Source: Muribaculaceae bacterium (GTDB taxonomy: Bacteria > Bacteroidota > Bacteroidia > Bacteroidales > Muribaculaceae). From it: a stretch of 64,000 nt of DNA. The stretch is taken from assembly GCA_009775365.1 (NCBI GenBank), contig VSPM01000002.1, positions 1-64,000 on the forward strand, given 5' to 3'. The notes beneath the pieces are model-generated. The model had not been told where the DNA came from. It saw only the letters and a list, made by a program, of their open reading frames with translations, and did no database searches. The position numbers were made by a program, and so were the translations under genes. Shown here piece after piece: positions 18,666 through 27,801 of the stretch; the first letter of the stretch is position 1, and the number at the start of each line of letters is the position of its first letter.

Positions 18666-20264
18666 ATGACTGAAAAAGCAAAAGCCACCATTGAGGCGGG
18701 GAAAGCCATACTCGGCATAGAGTTTGGCTCTACCCGCATCAAAGCGGTGCTCATCGACGAAAGCAACAACCCTATCGCCCAGGGTAGCCATGAGTGGGAG
18801 AACAAGCTCGTAAACGGGTTCTGGACATACAGCCTCGAAGAAATCTGGTTTGGCGTGCAGGATTGCTACCGCGACCTCCGCGCCAACGTGCAGGCTCTCT
18901 ACAGCGTGGAGCTTCAGCAGCTCGCCGCAATCGGCGTCAGCGCTATGATGCACGGCTACATGCCGTTTGACAAGAACGGCAACATGCTCGCACCTTTCCG
19001 CACCTGGCGCAACACCAACACCGGCGAGGCTGCAGCCATGCTTTCCGAACTGTTTAACTACAACATACCTCTGCGCTGGAGCATATCCCACCTCTATCAG
19101 GCTATACTCGACGGCGAAGAGCATGTGAAAGACATGGCCTTCCTAACCACTCTCGCCGGCTACATCCACTGGCAGCTCACAGGCGAGAAGGTGATTGGCA
19201 TAGGCGACGGTTCGGGCATGATTCCTGTTGACCCCGAAACCAAGGACTATTGCAAGGACATGATCGAGAAGTTTGACAAACTGATTGCCGACAAGGGCTT
19301 CAGCTGGACTCTCGAAGAGATTCTTCCGAAGGTGCTTGTGGCGGGAGAGGAAGCCGGACGCCTCACCGAAGAAGGCGCCAAGAGGCTCGACATCTCCGGC
19401 ACTCTGAAACCCGGTGTGCCTGTGTGTCCTCCTGAAGGTGACGCGGGAACCGGCATGGCAGCAACCAACGCTGTGAAACAGCGCACCGGAAATGTCTCTG
19501 CCGGCACATCTTCTTTCTCCATGATTGTGCTTGAGAAAGAGCTGAGCAAGCCTTACGAGATGATTGACATGGTGACCACACCCGACGGCAGCCTCGTGGC
19601 TATGGTGCATTGCAACAACTGCACATCCGACCTCAACGCGTGGGTGGGAATCTTCCGAGAATACACCGAGCTTCTCGGAGTGCCTGTAGACATGAACCAG
19701 ATTTTCAGCACTCTCTACAACAACGCCCTCACCGGCGATGCAGATTGCGGCGGACTCATGGCCTACAACTATTTCTCCGGCGAGCCTATCACAGGGCTTC
19801 AGGAGGGTCGCCCGCTGTTTGTGCGCACCGTCGGCAACCGCTTCAATCTTGCAAACTTCATGCGCGCCAACATCAACGCGGCTGTGGCATGTCTGAAAAT
19901 CGGCAACGACATTCTCTTCAACGAAGAGAAAATCAAGGTTGACCGCATCACCGGCCACGGCGGCCTCTTCAAGACTCCGGGCGTGGGACAGCGCATACTT
20001 GCCGCCGCTCTCAACTCCCCGATTTCCGTGATGGAGACCGCAGGCGAAGGTGGCGCATGGGGCATGGCATTGCTGGCCGGGTTCCTTGTGAACAACACCA
20101 ACGACCGCAACCTTGCCGACTATCTGGAGATGGAAGTGTTTGGCGGCAACACCGGCACAAGCATCGCCCCGACAGAGGAAGAGGTGGCCGGCTTCAACGC
20201 CTACATCGAGAACTACAAGGCATGCCTGCCCATCGAGGAGGCAGCCGTAGCCCACAAAAAATAA
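18666..20264 (+). CDS. araB: FGGY-family ribulokinase
   Basis: The 532-residue sugar kinase opens with an ATP-binding strand-turn-strand ([15 protein letters not shown]). It has the FGGY body with [14 protein letters not shown] and a C-terminal [20 protein letters not shown]. Position after araA and before a terminator points to L-ribulose as substrate. The sequence is of the type used by Bacteroides in place of classic AraB, and a xylulose-kinase-like label is also possible. Confidence 0.88.
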   Translation: MTEKAKATIEAGKAILGIEFGSTRIKAVLIDESNNPIAQGSHEWENKLVNGFWTYSLEEIWFGVQDCYRDLRANVQALYSVELQQLAAIGVSAMMHGYMPFDKNGNMLAPFRTWRNTNTGEAAAMLSELFNYNIPLRWSISHLYQAILDGEEHVKDMAFLTTLAGYIHWQLTGEKVIGIGDGSGMIPVDPETKDYCKDMIEKFDKLIADKGFSWTLEEILPKVLVAGEEAGRLTEEGAKRLDISGTLKPGVPVCPPEGDAGTGMAATNAVKQRTGNVSAGTSSFSMIVLEKELSKPYEMIDMVTTPDGSLVAMVHCNNCTSDLNAWVGIFREYTELLGVPVDMNQIFSTLYNNALTGDADCGGLMAYNYFSGEPITGLQEGRPLFVRTVGNRFNLANFMRANINAAVACLKIGNDILFNEEKIKVDRITGHGGLFKTPGVGQRILAAALNSPISVMETAGEGGAWGMALLAGFLVNNTNDRNLADYLEMEVFGGNTGTSIAPTEEEVAGFNAYIENYKACLPIEEAAVAHKK

Positions 20265-20291
20265 TCGGTAAGTAGTGTTCAAAAATAAATG

Positions 20292-20328
20292 ATTTAAGTT
20301 TCGCCAGCTAAGCTGGCGAAACTTAAAT
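20292..20328 (+). terminator. Terminator of the arabinose operon
   Basis: A near-continuous palindrome (18-nt arms 20292-20309 and 20311-20328, centre at 20310) containing TTTCGCCAGC is followed by TTTTAA. It lies 28 bp after araB. Confidence 0.8.
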
Positions 20329-20400
20329 TTTAATATGCTTCCTGAATATATGACCAATCTTAAACATTTGCAATATAGCGTTAAGTATCTGTTTCTAAAA

Positions 20401-20433
20401 TTGGTTTTATTTGAGAATGTTTCACTAAATTTG
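20401..20433 (+). promoter_or_regulatory. Promoter ahead of the RhuM remnant
   Basis: TTGG (20401-20404), about 21 bp, TAAATTTG (20426-20433). The ATG at 20438 is only 4 bp past the -7 box, so the transcript would be leaderless or nearly so. Confidence 0.45.
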
Positions 20434-20437
20434 CAAG

Positions 20438-21099
20438 ATGAAAGAAAATAATGCAAATGAAATCATACTCTATCAGCCTGATGATACTCTCGCTCTTGAT
20501 GTAAGAGTGGAGGATGAATCAGTGTGGCTTACGCAGGCTCAGATAGTTGAGTTGTTTTCCAGCAGCAAGGCCAATATAAGCGAGCATTTGAAACATATAT
20601 TTGAGTCTGGAGAATTACTTAAAGAGGCAACCGTTCGGAAATTCCGAACAGTTCGTCAGGAAGGGAATCGGAGTGTGACAAGAACTCTCGAATTCTTCAA
20701 TCTTGATGTAATAATCTCTGTGGGTTATCGCGTAAGTACCATAAGAGGTATTCAGTTTCGCCAATGGGCAAAATTAGAGGGGCGAAACATCGGATTGTGG
20801 TAATCGACAATTATATTGATGATACTGTACTTGTACAGTTGTCCAAACGTGCGTCGGGCGTTATGGTTGATATTTATGACGGGCAAATTTCCAAGCAGCT
20901 CAGCCAGGATGTGGAGAAACATAATAAACAGTATCCGGGTGTGACTCTACACAAGTATACCAAAGCCCATGATCGCTTCCTGATTATTGATGAAACCGTA
21001 TATCACATTGGAGCATCTCTGAAAGACCTCGACAATAAATTGTTTGCATTCTCCAGAATGGAGGTGATGACAGGTTCGGAACTGTTGTCAAAATTATAA
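20438..21099 (+). pseudogene. RhuM-family gene with internal deletion and frame change
   Basis: The first frame (20438-20803) encodes the RhuM/DNA-binding N-terminus: SVWLTQAQIVELF, NISEHLKHIFESGEL and FFNLDVIISVGYRV up to FRQWA. It then runs to a stop within about 11 codons. From about 20775 a different frame continues with the C-terminal region found in the same family (HRIVVIDNYIDDTVLVQLSKR, HDRFLIIDETVYHIGASLKDL) to TAA at 21097-21099. In intact relatives a central part of roughly 150 residues lies between these halves (recalled family layout). The gene has therefore lost its middle, out of frame. Either half could still be translated, but a working full protein is unlikely. Confidence 0.75.
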
Positions 21100-21722
21100 T
21101 TGATGTAGTTTTCTGTTGTCTCTTATCGCCTAATTTACTTGTCTAGTCGGAGAATGTGGTGTAGTCACGCCTTACCGGCTCACGCAACCTGTCGAAGGCG
21201 CCGAGCTCTGTCGAAAAATTTCATCTGCACAAATATTATAAAATACCGTTTTAGAAACCATCAATCCGGAAACATATAGTTCGGAAACCACCGGTTCGGA
21301 ACTCGCCGTTTCCGATATGCAAATATACACATATATATCCGTATTTTCGCATGGCATTACAAGTTTTTCTATAAGTTTCGGTTTATAATTGATTATTCCT
21401 GTTTACTTATGTGCTTGTGAACTTAAAAATATAAAACTATCTTAAAATTATAAGATTATAAGGAGAGAGGGTGAATCAAATCTTCGCGATTTGATTCACC
21501 CTCTCTCAATGTGCAGGGGCTTGGATTAGCCCTGCGGAATGTGGGTTATTTTACAAGGTAGGTTATTCGCCTGGTCTGATTCCGTATCACCCTGCCCGGG
21601 CAATGATTCATCGGCATTCCGGCAATGTTCGGGAGCAGATGAACGGATAAAATAAAAACGCCGTGTCGCCATCAATATTGCTGTGTGTTTAAACAATATA
21701 ACTCATTTTGAGTTGTTATAAT
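21100..21722. other. Long non-coding stretch with hairpin and 15-bp repeats
   Basis: No convincing gene is present. It contains a short degenerate 15-bp tandem repeat (about 21252-21313, units containing TTCGGAAAC) and a perfect 20-bp hairpin (21463-21482 with 21488-21507, loop TTCGC) in A/T-rich flanks. A small palindrome, AACTCA-TTT-TGAGTT (21700-21714), lies just before the msrAB start. The stretch looks like leftover sequence beside the decayed RhuM gene. Confidence 0.5.
21463..21507. terminator. Perfect 20-bp hairpin
   Basis: Arms GAGAGAGGGTGAATCAAATC and its complement pair fully around a 5-nt loop. The left flank is A/T-rich and would give U-rich RNA on the minus strand, but no minus-strand gene precedes it. 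Confidence 0.5.
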
Positions 21723-22862
21723 ATGAAACGTATGATAAATTTTCTGCGTGTTGCCGCTAAAGGTGCAACGTTATCTTTCATTGCCGTTGCATCCTGCCTG
21801 CCGGCGGGATGCACAGGACATGCCGCCACACAACAAGCGGCCGGAATGTCTGAGTCTTCTTATGACAACCCCCAAAACAAAGCCATGAATCAGAAAACCA
21901 TTTACCTTGCAGGAGGATGCTTCTGGGGCACCGAGCATTTCCTTAAACTTGTGCCCGGAGTGATTGCCACTGAAGTTGGATACGCCAACAGCATTGTGCC
22001 AAACCCGTCATATAAAGAGGTGTGCACAGGTCGCACCGACGCTGCCGAGACAGTAAAAGTGGTGTATGACGCCGACTCGGTGTCGCTCCCTTTCCTCCTC
22101 GGCCTTTATTTCAAGACCATCGACCCCACAAGCCTCAACAGGCAGGGGAATGACCGTGGCACACAGTATCGCACAGGGATATACTACACCGACCCTGCCG
22201 ACAAGCCGGTTGTAGATGAAGCCCTTCATGAGCTTTCGCTAAAATATCTCGACCCGATAGAGGTGGAGTCAATGCCTTTGAAGAACTTCTATCAGGCCGA
22301 AGACTATCACCAGGACTATCTCGACAACAATCCCGGCGGCTACTGCCATCTCGACCCATCGCTTTTCGCCCTTGCTCGCAATGCGCGCGACAACAGCAAG
22401 AAGCCGGCTGAAAAGGAGCCGCGTTTCGTAAAAAAATCAAAAGAGGAACTGAAAAAGGAGCTCACCCCGATTCAGTATGAAGTGACCCAGAATGCCGCCA
22501 CAGAGCGCCCCTACACCAACGAGTATAACGATGAATACCGCAAGGGGATATATGTGGACATAACCACTGGGGAACCGCTGTTCCTGTCTACCGACAAGTT
22601 TGAGTCGGGGTGCGGATGGCCGGCTTTCTCAAAACCTATCGACAAAAGCCTCCTTGAAGAGGTGAATGACACATCCCACAGTTTGGAGCGCACAGAGGTG
22701 CGCTCCAAACTGGGCGACGCTCATCTCGGGCACGTCTTCCCCGACGGTCCTCGCGACAAGGGCGGCCTGCGCTATTGCATCAACAGCGCCTCGCTCCGAT
22801 TCATACCCGAATCTGACATGGACACAGAAGGGTATGCCGAATGGCTTCCGCTTCTTAAATAA
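21723..22862 (+). CDS. msrAB: Fused methionine sulfoxide reductase MsrA-MsrB, lipoprotein
   Basis: From the ATG at 21723 the protein has a lipoprotein signal (LPAGC, Cys30), so a TTG start 15 bp earlier is unlikely. MsrA comes first, with catalytic Cys66 in GGCFWGTEH. MsrB follows, with [19 protein letters not shown] and catalytic Cys352 in [13 protein letters not shown]. The MsrB part lacks the paired CxxC zinc motifs seen in many MsrBs. Export means it repairs oxidised methionines on envelope proteins. It stands between two decayed genes and is itself intact. Confidence 0.94.
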   Translation: MKRMINFLRVAAKGATLSFIAVASCLPAGCTGHAATQQAAGMSESSYDNPQNKAMNQKTIYLAGGCFWGTEHFLKLVPGVIATEVGYANSIVPNPSYKEVCTGRTDAAETVKVVYDADSVSLPFLLGLYFKTIDPTSLNRQGNDRGTQYRTGIYYTDPADKPVVDEALHELSLKYLDPIEVESMPLKNFYQAEDYHQDYLDNNPGGYCHLDPSLFALARNARDNSKKPAEKEPRFVKKSKEELKKELTPIQYEVTQNAATERPYTNEYNDEYRKGIYVDITTGEPLFLSTDKFESGCGWPAFSKPIDKSLLEEVNDTSHSLERTEVRSKLGDAHLGHVFPDGPRDKGGLRYCINSASLRFIPESDMDTEGYAEWLPLLK

Positions 22863-22888
22863 ACAATCCTGACTTCAACCTTTTCATC

Positions 22889-23638
22889 ATGAGAAATAAT
22901 CACAACACTTTCAAATCGATCTGCATGGGGGCCCTGCTGCTTCAGTCGGGCCTCCTTGCCGCCGGAAACACGGCGAACTATGAGGTGGTCCCCTTGCCAC
23001 GGCATATTAATGTGGCGCAAGAGAAACCGTTCCTGCTAAATGCCAACACTGTCATCGTTTATGAGAAAGGAAATGAATCTTTACATAAAAATGCCATACT
23101 GCTGGCTGAATACATTAAAGAGTCTACCGGCCTCGACCCGGCTGTGACCACCACCCCCCGCGATTCAAACAGCATCTCTCTTTTCAATCTCCTGAAATCG
23201 GATAATCCTGACTCCTATATGATTTCAGTGTCACCCGAAGGCATTGTAATCGACGGGGCCTCTTGCGCCGGAAATTTCTACGGCATCCAGACTTTGCGCA
23301 AGTCGATACCGGCCGGCAGCAAGGGGGAATAGACCTTCCGGGACACATGCTCGCCGCGCTGACCGCACACCCCGACCTCGGATGCACCGGCGGCCCCTAT
23401 GAACTCTGGACAATATGGGGAGTGGCGGACGATGTGCTTTGCGCAGGCAATGAAAAGGTCTACACACTGCTTGACGATGTGCTGACGGAAGTGGCTGAGA
23501 CATTCCCTTCCGAATACATTCACATCGGCGGCGACGAATGTCCGAAAGACCGCTGGAAAGCGTGCGATAAATGCCAGGCCAAAATAAAGGAGCTACTACA
23601 CACTCAACGGCTACAACTTCTCCCGCCGGCGCGAATAA
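22889..23638 (+). pseudogene. Broken GH20 beta-N-acetylhexosaminidase gene
   Basis: Frame 2 from 22889 encodes a signal peptide and the GH20 N-terminal domain (YEVVPLPRHINV, KESTGLDPAV, GIQTLRKSIPAG), then stops at 23330-23332. Overlapping it in frame 1 is the catalytic core from IDLPGHMLAALTAHPDLGCTGGPYE to HIGGDECPKDRWKACDKCQAKIKEL, including the Asp-Glu catalytic pair in GGDE. About 110 residues that normally lie between (the substrate-binding first half of the barrel) are missing. After KIKEL a frame-2 tail YYTLNGYNFSRRRE ends at TAA 23636-23638, which may be a second deletion joining to the gene end (inference). Not functional as written. Confidence 0.8.
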
Positions 23639-23647
23639 CGCCGGCGG
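23623..23647 (-). terminator. Hairpin after the HTCS gene
   Basis: CCGCCGGCG (23623-23631) and CGCCGGCGG (23639-23647) form a 9-bp GC-only stem with a 7-nt loop, 9 bp beyond the HTCS stop. It has no U tail, and its sequence overlaps the last codons of the GH20 remnant. Confidence 0.5.
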
Positions 23648-23655
23648 CTTCCGCG

Positions 23656-26600
23656 TCATTGATGCCGGGCGGCAAACTCTCCCGGCTTCTCTCCAAACTG
23701 CTTCTGGAAACAGCGGGAGAAATATGAGCTGCTGTTGAAGCCCACCATGTAGCAGATCTCATTCACACGATACTTCCCTTCGGCAAGCAATTCCGCCGCC
23801 TTCTTGAGCCTCGTGATCTGTATCAGCTCGTTGGGGGTGACATTAGCCAGAGTGCGTATCTTGGAATAAAGCCCGCTTCGGCTGATTCCGAGATGGTCGG
23901 CAATGAAATCCACATTCAACGCAGGGTTTGAGAAATTCTCCTCTATGAGCGCCTGCAGTTTTGAAAGGAGCTCATTATCCACAGGCGTAGAGGCAAGAGT
24001 GGTGATCGGCTCGAGCGGAGAGCCTGAAAACTTCCGGCGGAGCATACTTCTCATCTCAAGCAGATTCTCGATGCGCGCCTCAAGAAATCCTATTGAGAAA
24101 GGCTTCTCAACATAAGCGTCGGCGCCGAATCTCATGGTCTCTATCTTCGACACATTGTCGGTCTTGGCAGTGAGCATCACAAACGGGATATGGCTGTAGT
24201 TCTCATCCTTGCGGACAGCCTTAAGAAATTCCACGCCATCCATCACCGGCATCATCCAGTCACAGATTATAAGCGACACACTCCTTTCCGACATGCGTTT
24301 CAACGCCTCTTTTCCGTCGGAAGCCGTCAAGACATCATAATTGCTCTCAAAACTTGACGAAATAAACTTCACCATCTCCTCATTATCGTCAACCACAAGC
24401 AGCGCCGGCTTGGCGCCCGGGTCTGGCTCTTCATGATGATGCAGCATAGCCGCGTCATCGCCGGAGCTCTCCATAGGCTCTTCAGCCGGGACCACATTCT
24501 CATGGCTCACAGGGAGAACGGCTATAAACTTCGACCCCTTGCCGGGCGTGCTCTCCACATTGATTGTGCCTCCATGCGCGTCGGCCACGCTCTTCACAAT
24601 CGAGAGGCCGAGACCCGTGCCACCTTTCGACTCATTGATATTGTCGAGAATCTGGAAGAACGGCTTGAAAATCTTGTCGCGGTTCTCTTTCTTGATTCCT
24701 ATCCCGTTGTCGGCTACACTGATCATGAACTGATGCCCGCCAGGCAACAGTCGGCACTCCACATGAATCGAGTCTTTTGTGAATTTCCTCGCGTTGTTAA
24801 GCAGATTGCTCACAAGCTTTGTCACTGCCTCGGGATCGACATCTACCGTGAGATCCTTGTCGGGGAAATCGGTTGTGAGCGTTCCTCCATTATGCTCCAC
24901 AGAGGGGCGGAACCTCTCTACCACGCTCTCCACAAGCGGCACAATCTTCTCATGACGGAATCCGACCGGCAATGCGTTGTCTTCCACCCTCTTGAAGTCG
25001 AGCAACTGATTGACGAGCGACAACAGCCTGCGGGCATTGCGGTCTATCACATGCAAATCATCTTTCACAGCCGGGCTGAATTTTTCCGACGACTCCAAAA
25101 TCTTCTCCAGCGGCCCTATGATGAGCGACACCGGGGTGCGTATCTCATGCGCCACCACTGTGAAGAAACTCAGCTTGGAGCGATACATCTCTTTCTCCTT
25201 GTTGCTCGAAATTCGGTCGAGTTCCACAATGTGATGACGCTCCATGCGCCACAGCGTGTAGCGCACGCCAAGCAAAAGCAGCGCCGCCCCGAGAATCACA
25301 TAAAGCGCCTTCATCAGTGCGGAGGCATACCATGCCGGCTTCACCTCTATTTTAAGGGCTATGCCCTCCTCATTCCATACACCGTCGCTATTGGCGGCCT
25401 TTACGCGCAGCGTGTAGGTCCCCGGAGGAAGGTTGGAATATGTGGCGCGGTTCTCCTTTCCGGCGTCGTGCCATGCCTTGTCGAAACCCTCAAGACGATA
25501 CCTGTAGGTGTTGCCGCCGGGATTGGCGTAGCTAAGAGCCGAGAAATAGACGCTGAACGTGTGGTCGGCATGTGTGAGCACAAGCCTGTCGATGCTGTTG
25601 AGCGACGATGGGAGACGGGGGTCGCCCACACTCACATTGCGGTTCACAATGTCGAGTCCTGTGAATTTGATCACAGGAGCCTTACCCTTGCTGCGCACCT
25701 CCATCGGGTCGACCATGCAGAAACCATGTATCGTGCCGTAATAAATCTTCCCGTCGGATGCATGGAGCGACGCCCCGGGAATAAACTGGTTGTCGCTGAG
25801 TCCGTCAAGGCGGGTGTATGTGCGCGAATATCCGTCGGGTTTAAGGTTCACAAGCCCTGACATTGTCGAGAACCAAAGGTCGTCGCCCGATTTTTCAATA
25901 GAATGGACTATGCACCGCTCGTTTGAATTGTTGACCCTTTTAAAAATATTTCCGGCCCGGTCATACACATACACACCGTAAGTCGTGGCCACATACACCA
26001 CATTCTCATTGTCGATCTTAACCCCGTTCACATGGTCGTGGGGAAGCGCGTCCGGCTCTCCGGTGGCCCTGTAGTTTTCATAAGTCCCGGTCTCCGGGTC
26101 ATAACGGAAAAGACCCTTTCCCTGTGTGCATATCCAAAGATTTCCGTCTCTGTCTTCGTCAATGTCATTAATCCATGCTTTCAGATTGCATATCCTCTCA
26201 AACAGATCTTTCTCCGGATTATATTTCGCAAGCCATTCAGAGGACGCCATCCATATCCTCCCCTTTGAATCCTTATGTATGGCATAGCAGCTTGAGTAGG
26301 TCTCCCCGTCCACCGGTATTCGATGCCACGAGCCGGTTGACGCGTCGAGCACCCCGGCCCCCTTGGTGTAAGTGCCTACCCATATCTTGTTGCCGTCGGC
26401 ACAAAGCGCGTTCACATTTTCCGGGTCGCGGGAGCCGGACAAAGGATAGCTGCGAAACACCTGGTTCTCCGGGTCATAACGGCACAAGCCGCCGTCAGCG
26501 GTGCCGATCCATATGAATCCGCTGTTGTCTTCACAGAGCCTCACCACCACATTCCCGCTCACGGAGTTGGCAAAACGCGAATGATACCACCGGCGGAAAC

Positions 26601-27633
26601 GCTGCGAGCCGGGTCTGAGGTAGTTCACGCCCCGGTAATATGTTCCAACCCATAACCCCCCCTCAGAGTCGACCACCGCTTTATACACAAATTTATCGTT
26701 AAGGCTCTCCGCATTCAGCTCGTCATAGCCATACACCTTGCTTTCGCCCGTGTTCATATCCACGAGCGTAAGGCCGCTGTCAGAGCCCACAAGCAGCATT
26801 GTCGGGGAATACTGCGTGACTGCATGCACATGCAAAGCCCCGACCGAGGCATTTTCAGTCATCATTTTTTTCCCTTCCCCGGTTCTCCCATTAAACTTTA
26901 CAAGCCCTTTGTTCCATGTGCCCAGCCAATAATCGCCGTGGCTGTCTGACGATATGGCCATACCGCCCAAAGGCTCCCTTACCCCGTCGATAGTGATTAC
27001 GAACGGCATGAACTTGCCTACGTTCCTGTCATATCTGTAGACGCCGCCATAATCGACATTGCTCACACACCACACAGAGTCGTTGCTGTCGACATAGACC
27101 ATCCCTATGTAATTCTGAACCTCCGGAAAAGCGAAATAGCCTGTGGCCTCCCCCTCTTTTGAAACGCGGAACACACCCTTTCCTCCGACCGAAACCCATA
27201 TATTTCCGTTTGAATCCGCGCTTATATCGTGAACTGTGCCTGAAATCCTTTCGCCTATACTCTCGGGATATTTCACTTCCAACGGGGCAAGGCACTCCAT
27301 TTCAGGATTATAGACATACACCCTGTGGTCGGTGCCTACAAGAAGTTTTTCGCCATAGCGACACACCGACATGATGAATATGTCGCGCTCCAGCCCGTCA
27401 TCCATGAGCGGAGTGAATACTCTTGTCGCCAATCCGTCGAATCTAACAAGGCCGCCATCTGTTGCAAACCACATAAAGCCGTCGCTATCCTGCACAATGT
27501 CGCGCACACAGTTCGACGGCAGCCCGTTTTCAGTGGTGTAATGCAGGAAGTTAAATTCCGGAGCATGAAAATCCGCCCGCATCTTTGTCGCAAAGAAAGG
27601 CAGAAGCATGAGCAATAAAATCAATCGTTTCAT
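23656..27633 (-). CDS. Hybrid two-component system sensor-regulator (HTCS)
   Basis: The 1325-residue protein combines all signalling parts in one chain. It has a signal peptide (1-20), periplasmic two-bladed propeller repeats (about 25-680, many WIGT, WVGT, WVSVG repeats), a Y_Y_Y domain (about 690-765), a membrane helix (about 773-792), a HisKA dimerisation domain with phospho-His829 in AHEIRTP, and an HATPase domain (NLLNNARKF, GTGLGLSIVKS). A receiver domain with Asp1125 in ICDWMMPVMDG and a C-terminal AraC-type HTH (about 1228-1325) follow. HTCS proteins sense oligosaccharides in the periplasm and activate adjacent utilization loci. Its position next to the SusCD/GH127 locus makes that locus the likely target. 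All key residues are present. Confidence 0.95.
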   Translation of the reverse strand: MKRLILLLMLLPFFATKMRADFHAPEFNFLHYTTENGLPSNCVRDIVQDSDGFMWFATDGGLVRFDGLATRVFTPLMDDGLERDIFIMSVCRYGEKLLVGTDHRVYVYNPEMECLAPLEVKYPESIGERISGTVHDISADSNGNIWVSVGGKGVFRVSKEGEATGYFAFPEVQNYIGMVYVDSNDSVWCVSNVDYGGVYRYDRNVGKFMPFVITIDGVREPLGGMAISSDSHGDYWLGTWNKGLVKFNGRTGEGKKMMTENASVGALHVHAVTQYSPTMLLVGSDSGLTLVDMNTGESKVYGYDELNAESLNDKFVYKAVVDSEGGLWVGTYYRGVNYLRPGSQRFRRWYHSRFANSVSGNVVVRLCEDNSGFIWIGTADGGLCRYDPENQVFRSYPLSGSRDPENVNALCADGNKIWVGTYTKGAGVLDASTGSWHRIPVDGETYSSCYAIHKDSKGRIWMASSEWLAKYNPEKDLFERICNLKAWINDIDEDRDGNLWICTQGKGLFRYDPETGTYENYRATGEPDALPHDHVNGVKIDNENVVYVATTYGVYVYDRAGNIFKRVNNSNERCIVHSIEKSGDDLWFSTMSGLVNLKPDGYSRTYTRLDGLSDNQFIPGASLHASDGKIYYGTIHGFCMVDPMEVRSKGKAPVIKFTGLDIVNRNVSVGDPRLPSSLNSIDRLVLTHADHTFSVYFSALSYANPGGNTYRYRLEGFDKAWHDAGKENRATYSNLPPGTYTLRVKAANSDGVWNEEGIALKIEVKPAWYASALMKALYVILGAALLLLGVRYTLWRMERHHIVELDRISSNKEKEMYRSKLSFFTVVAHEIRTPVSLIIGPLEKILESSEKFSPAVKDDLHVIDRNARRLLSLVNQLLDFKRVEDNALPVGFRHEKIVPLVESVVERFRPSVEHNGGTLTTDFPDKDLTVDVDPEAVTKLVSNLLNNARKFTKDSIHVECRLLPGGHQFMISVADNGIGIKKENRDKIFKPFFQILDNINESKGGTGLGLSIVKSVADAHGGTINVESTPGKGSKFIAVLPVSHENVVPAEEPMESSGDDAAMLHHHEEPDPGAKPALLVVDDNEEMVKFISSSFESNYDVLTASDGKEALKRMSERSVSLIICDWMMPVMDGVEFLKAVRKDENYSHIPFVMLTAKTDNVSKIETMRFGADAYVEKPFSIGFLEARIENLLEMRSMLRRKFSGSPLEPITTLASTPVDNELLSKLQALIEENFSNPALNVDFIADHLGISRSGLYSKIRTLANVTPNELIQITRLKKAAELLAEGKYRVNEICYMVGFNSSSYFSRCFQKQFGEKPGEFAARHQ

Positions 27634-27727
27634 GGTGACTGGAAAATTAAGGATTATGCCTGATGTGAATCGGTGTTAAATGATTGATTCTTCAAAAATA
27701 TCAATTAGAATCGACAGTTATTGCAGA

Positions 27728-27766
27728 AGTTATTGACAGTTCGGGACTCCATTACTGTCAATAACT
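27728..27766. repeat. Inverted AGTTATTGACAGT repeat with extra copies
   Basis: AGTTATTGACAGT at 27728-27740 is mirrored by ACTGTCAATAACT at 27754-27766 (13-bp arms, 13-nt spacer). A third partial copy, GTCAATAACT at 27801-27810, covers the stop codon of the next minus-strand gene, and a weaker GACAGTTATTG lies at 27713-27723. It could form a terminator-like hairpin between the zincin gene and HTCS, or be a protein-binding cluster. Confidence 0.45.
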
Positions 27767-27801
27767 TTCACAATAATCTATACAACAACAACTTAGACTT
27801 G

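Noticed and set aside
17368..18681. 437-codon minus-strand frame over araA
   Set aside because: It is a shadow of the strongly conserved araA gene, produced by its base composition.
21172..21357. 61-codon minus-strand frame with five-residue repeats
   Set aside because: The repeats come from a short degenerate 15-bp DNA repeat; there is no promoter or family match.
21708..21722. TTG start for msrAB
   Set aside because: The ATG at 21723 gives a correct lipoprotein signal; the TTG lies in a small palindrome.
23263..23727. Independent 154-residue gene
   Set aside because: It is the frame-shifted catalytic part of the GH20 remnant, then runs into the antisense 3' end of the HTCS gene.
24433..25860. 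475-codon plus-strand frame inside the HTCS gene
   Set aside because: It is antisense to conserved HATPase, HisKA and Y_Y_Y segments of the HTCS and has no family features.
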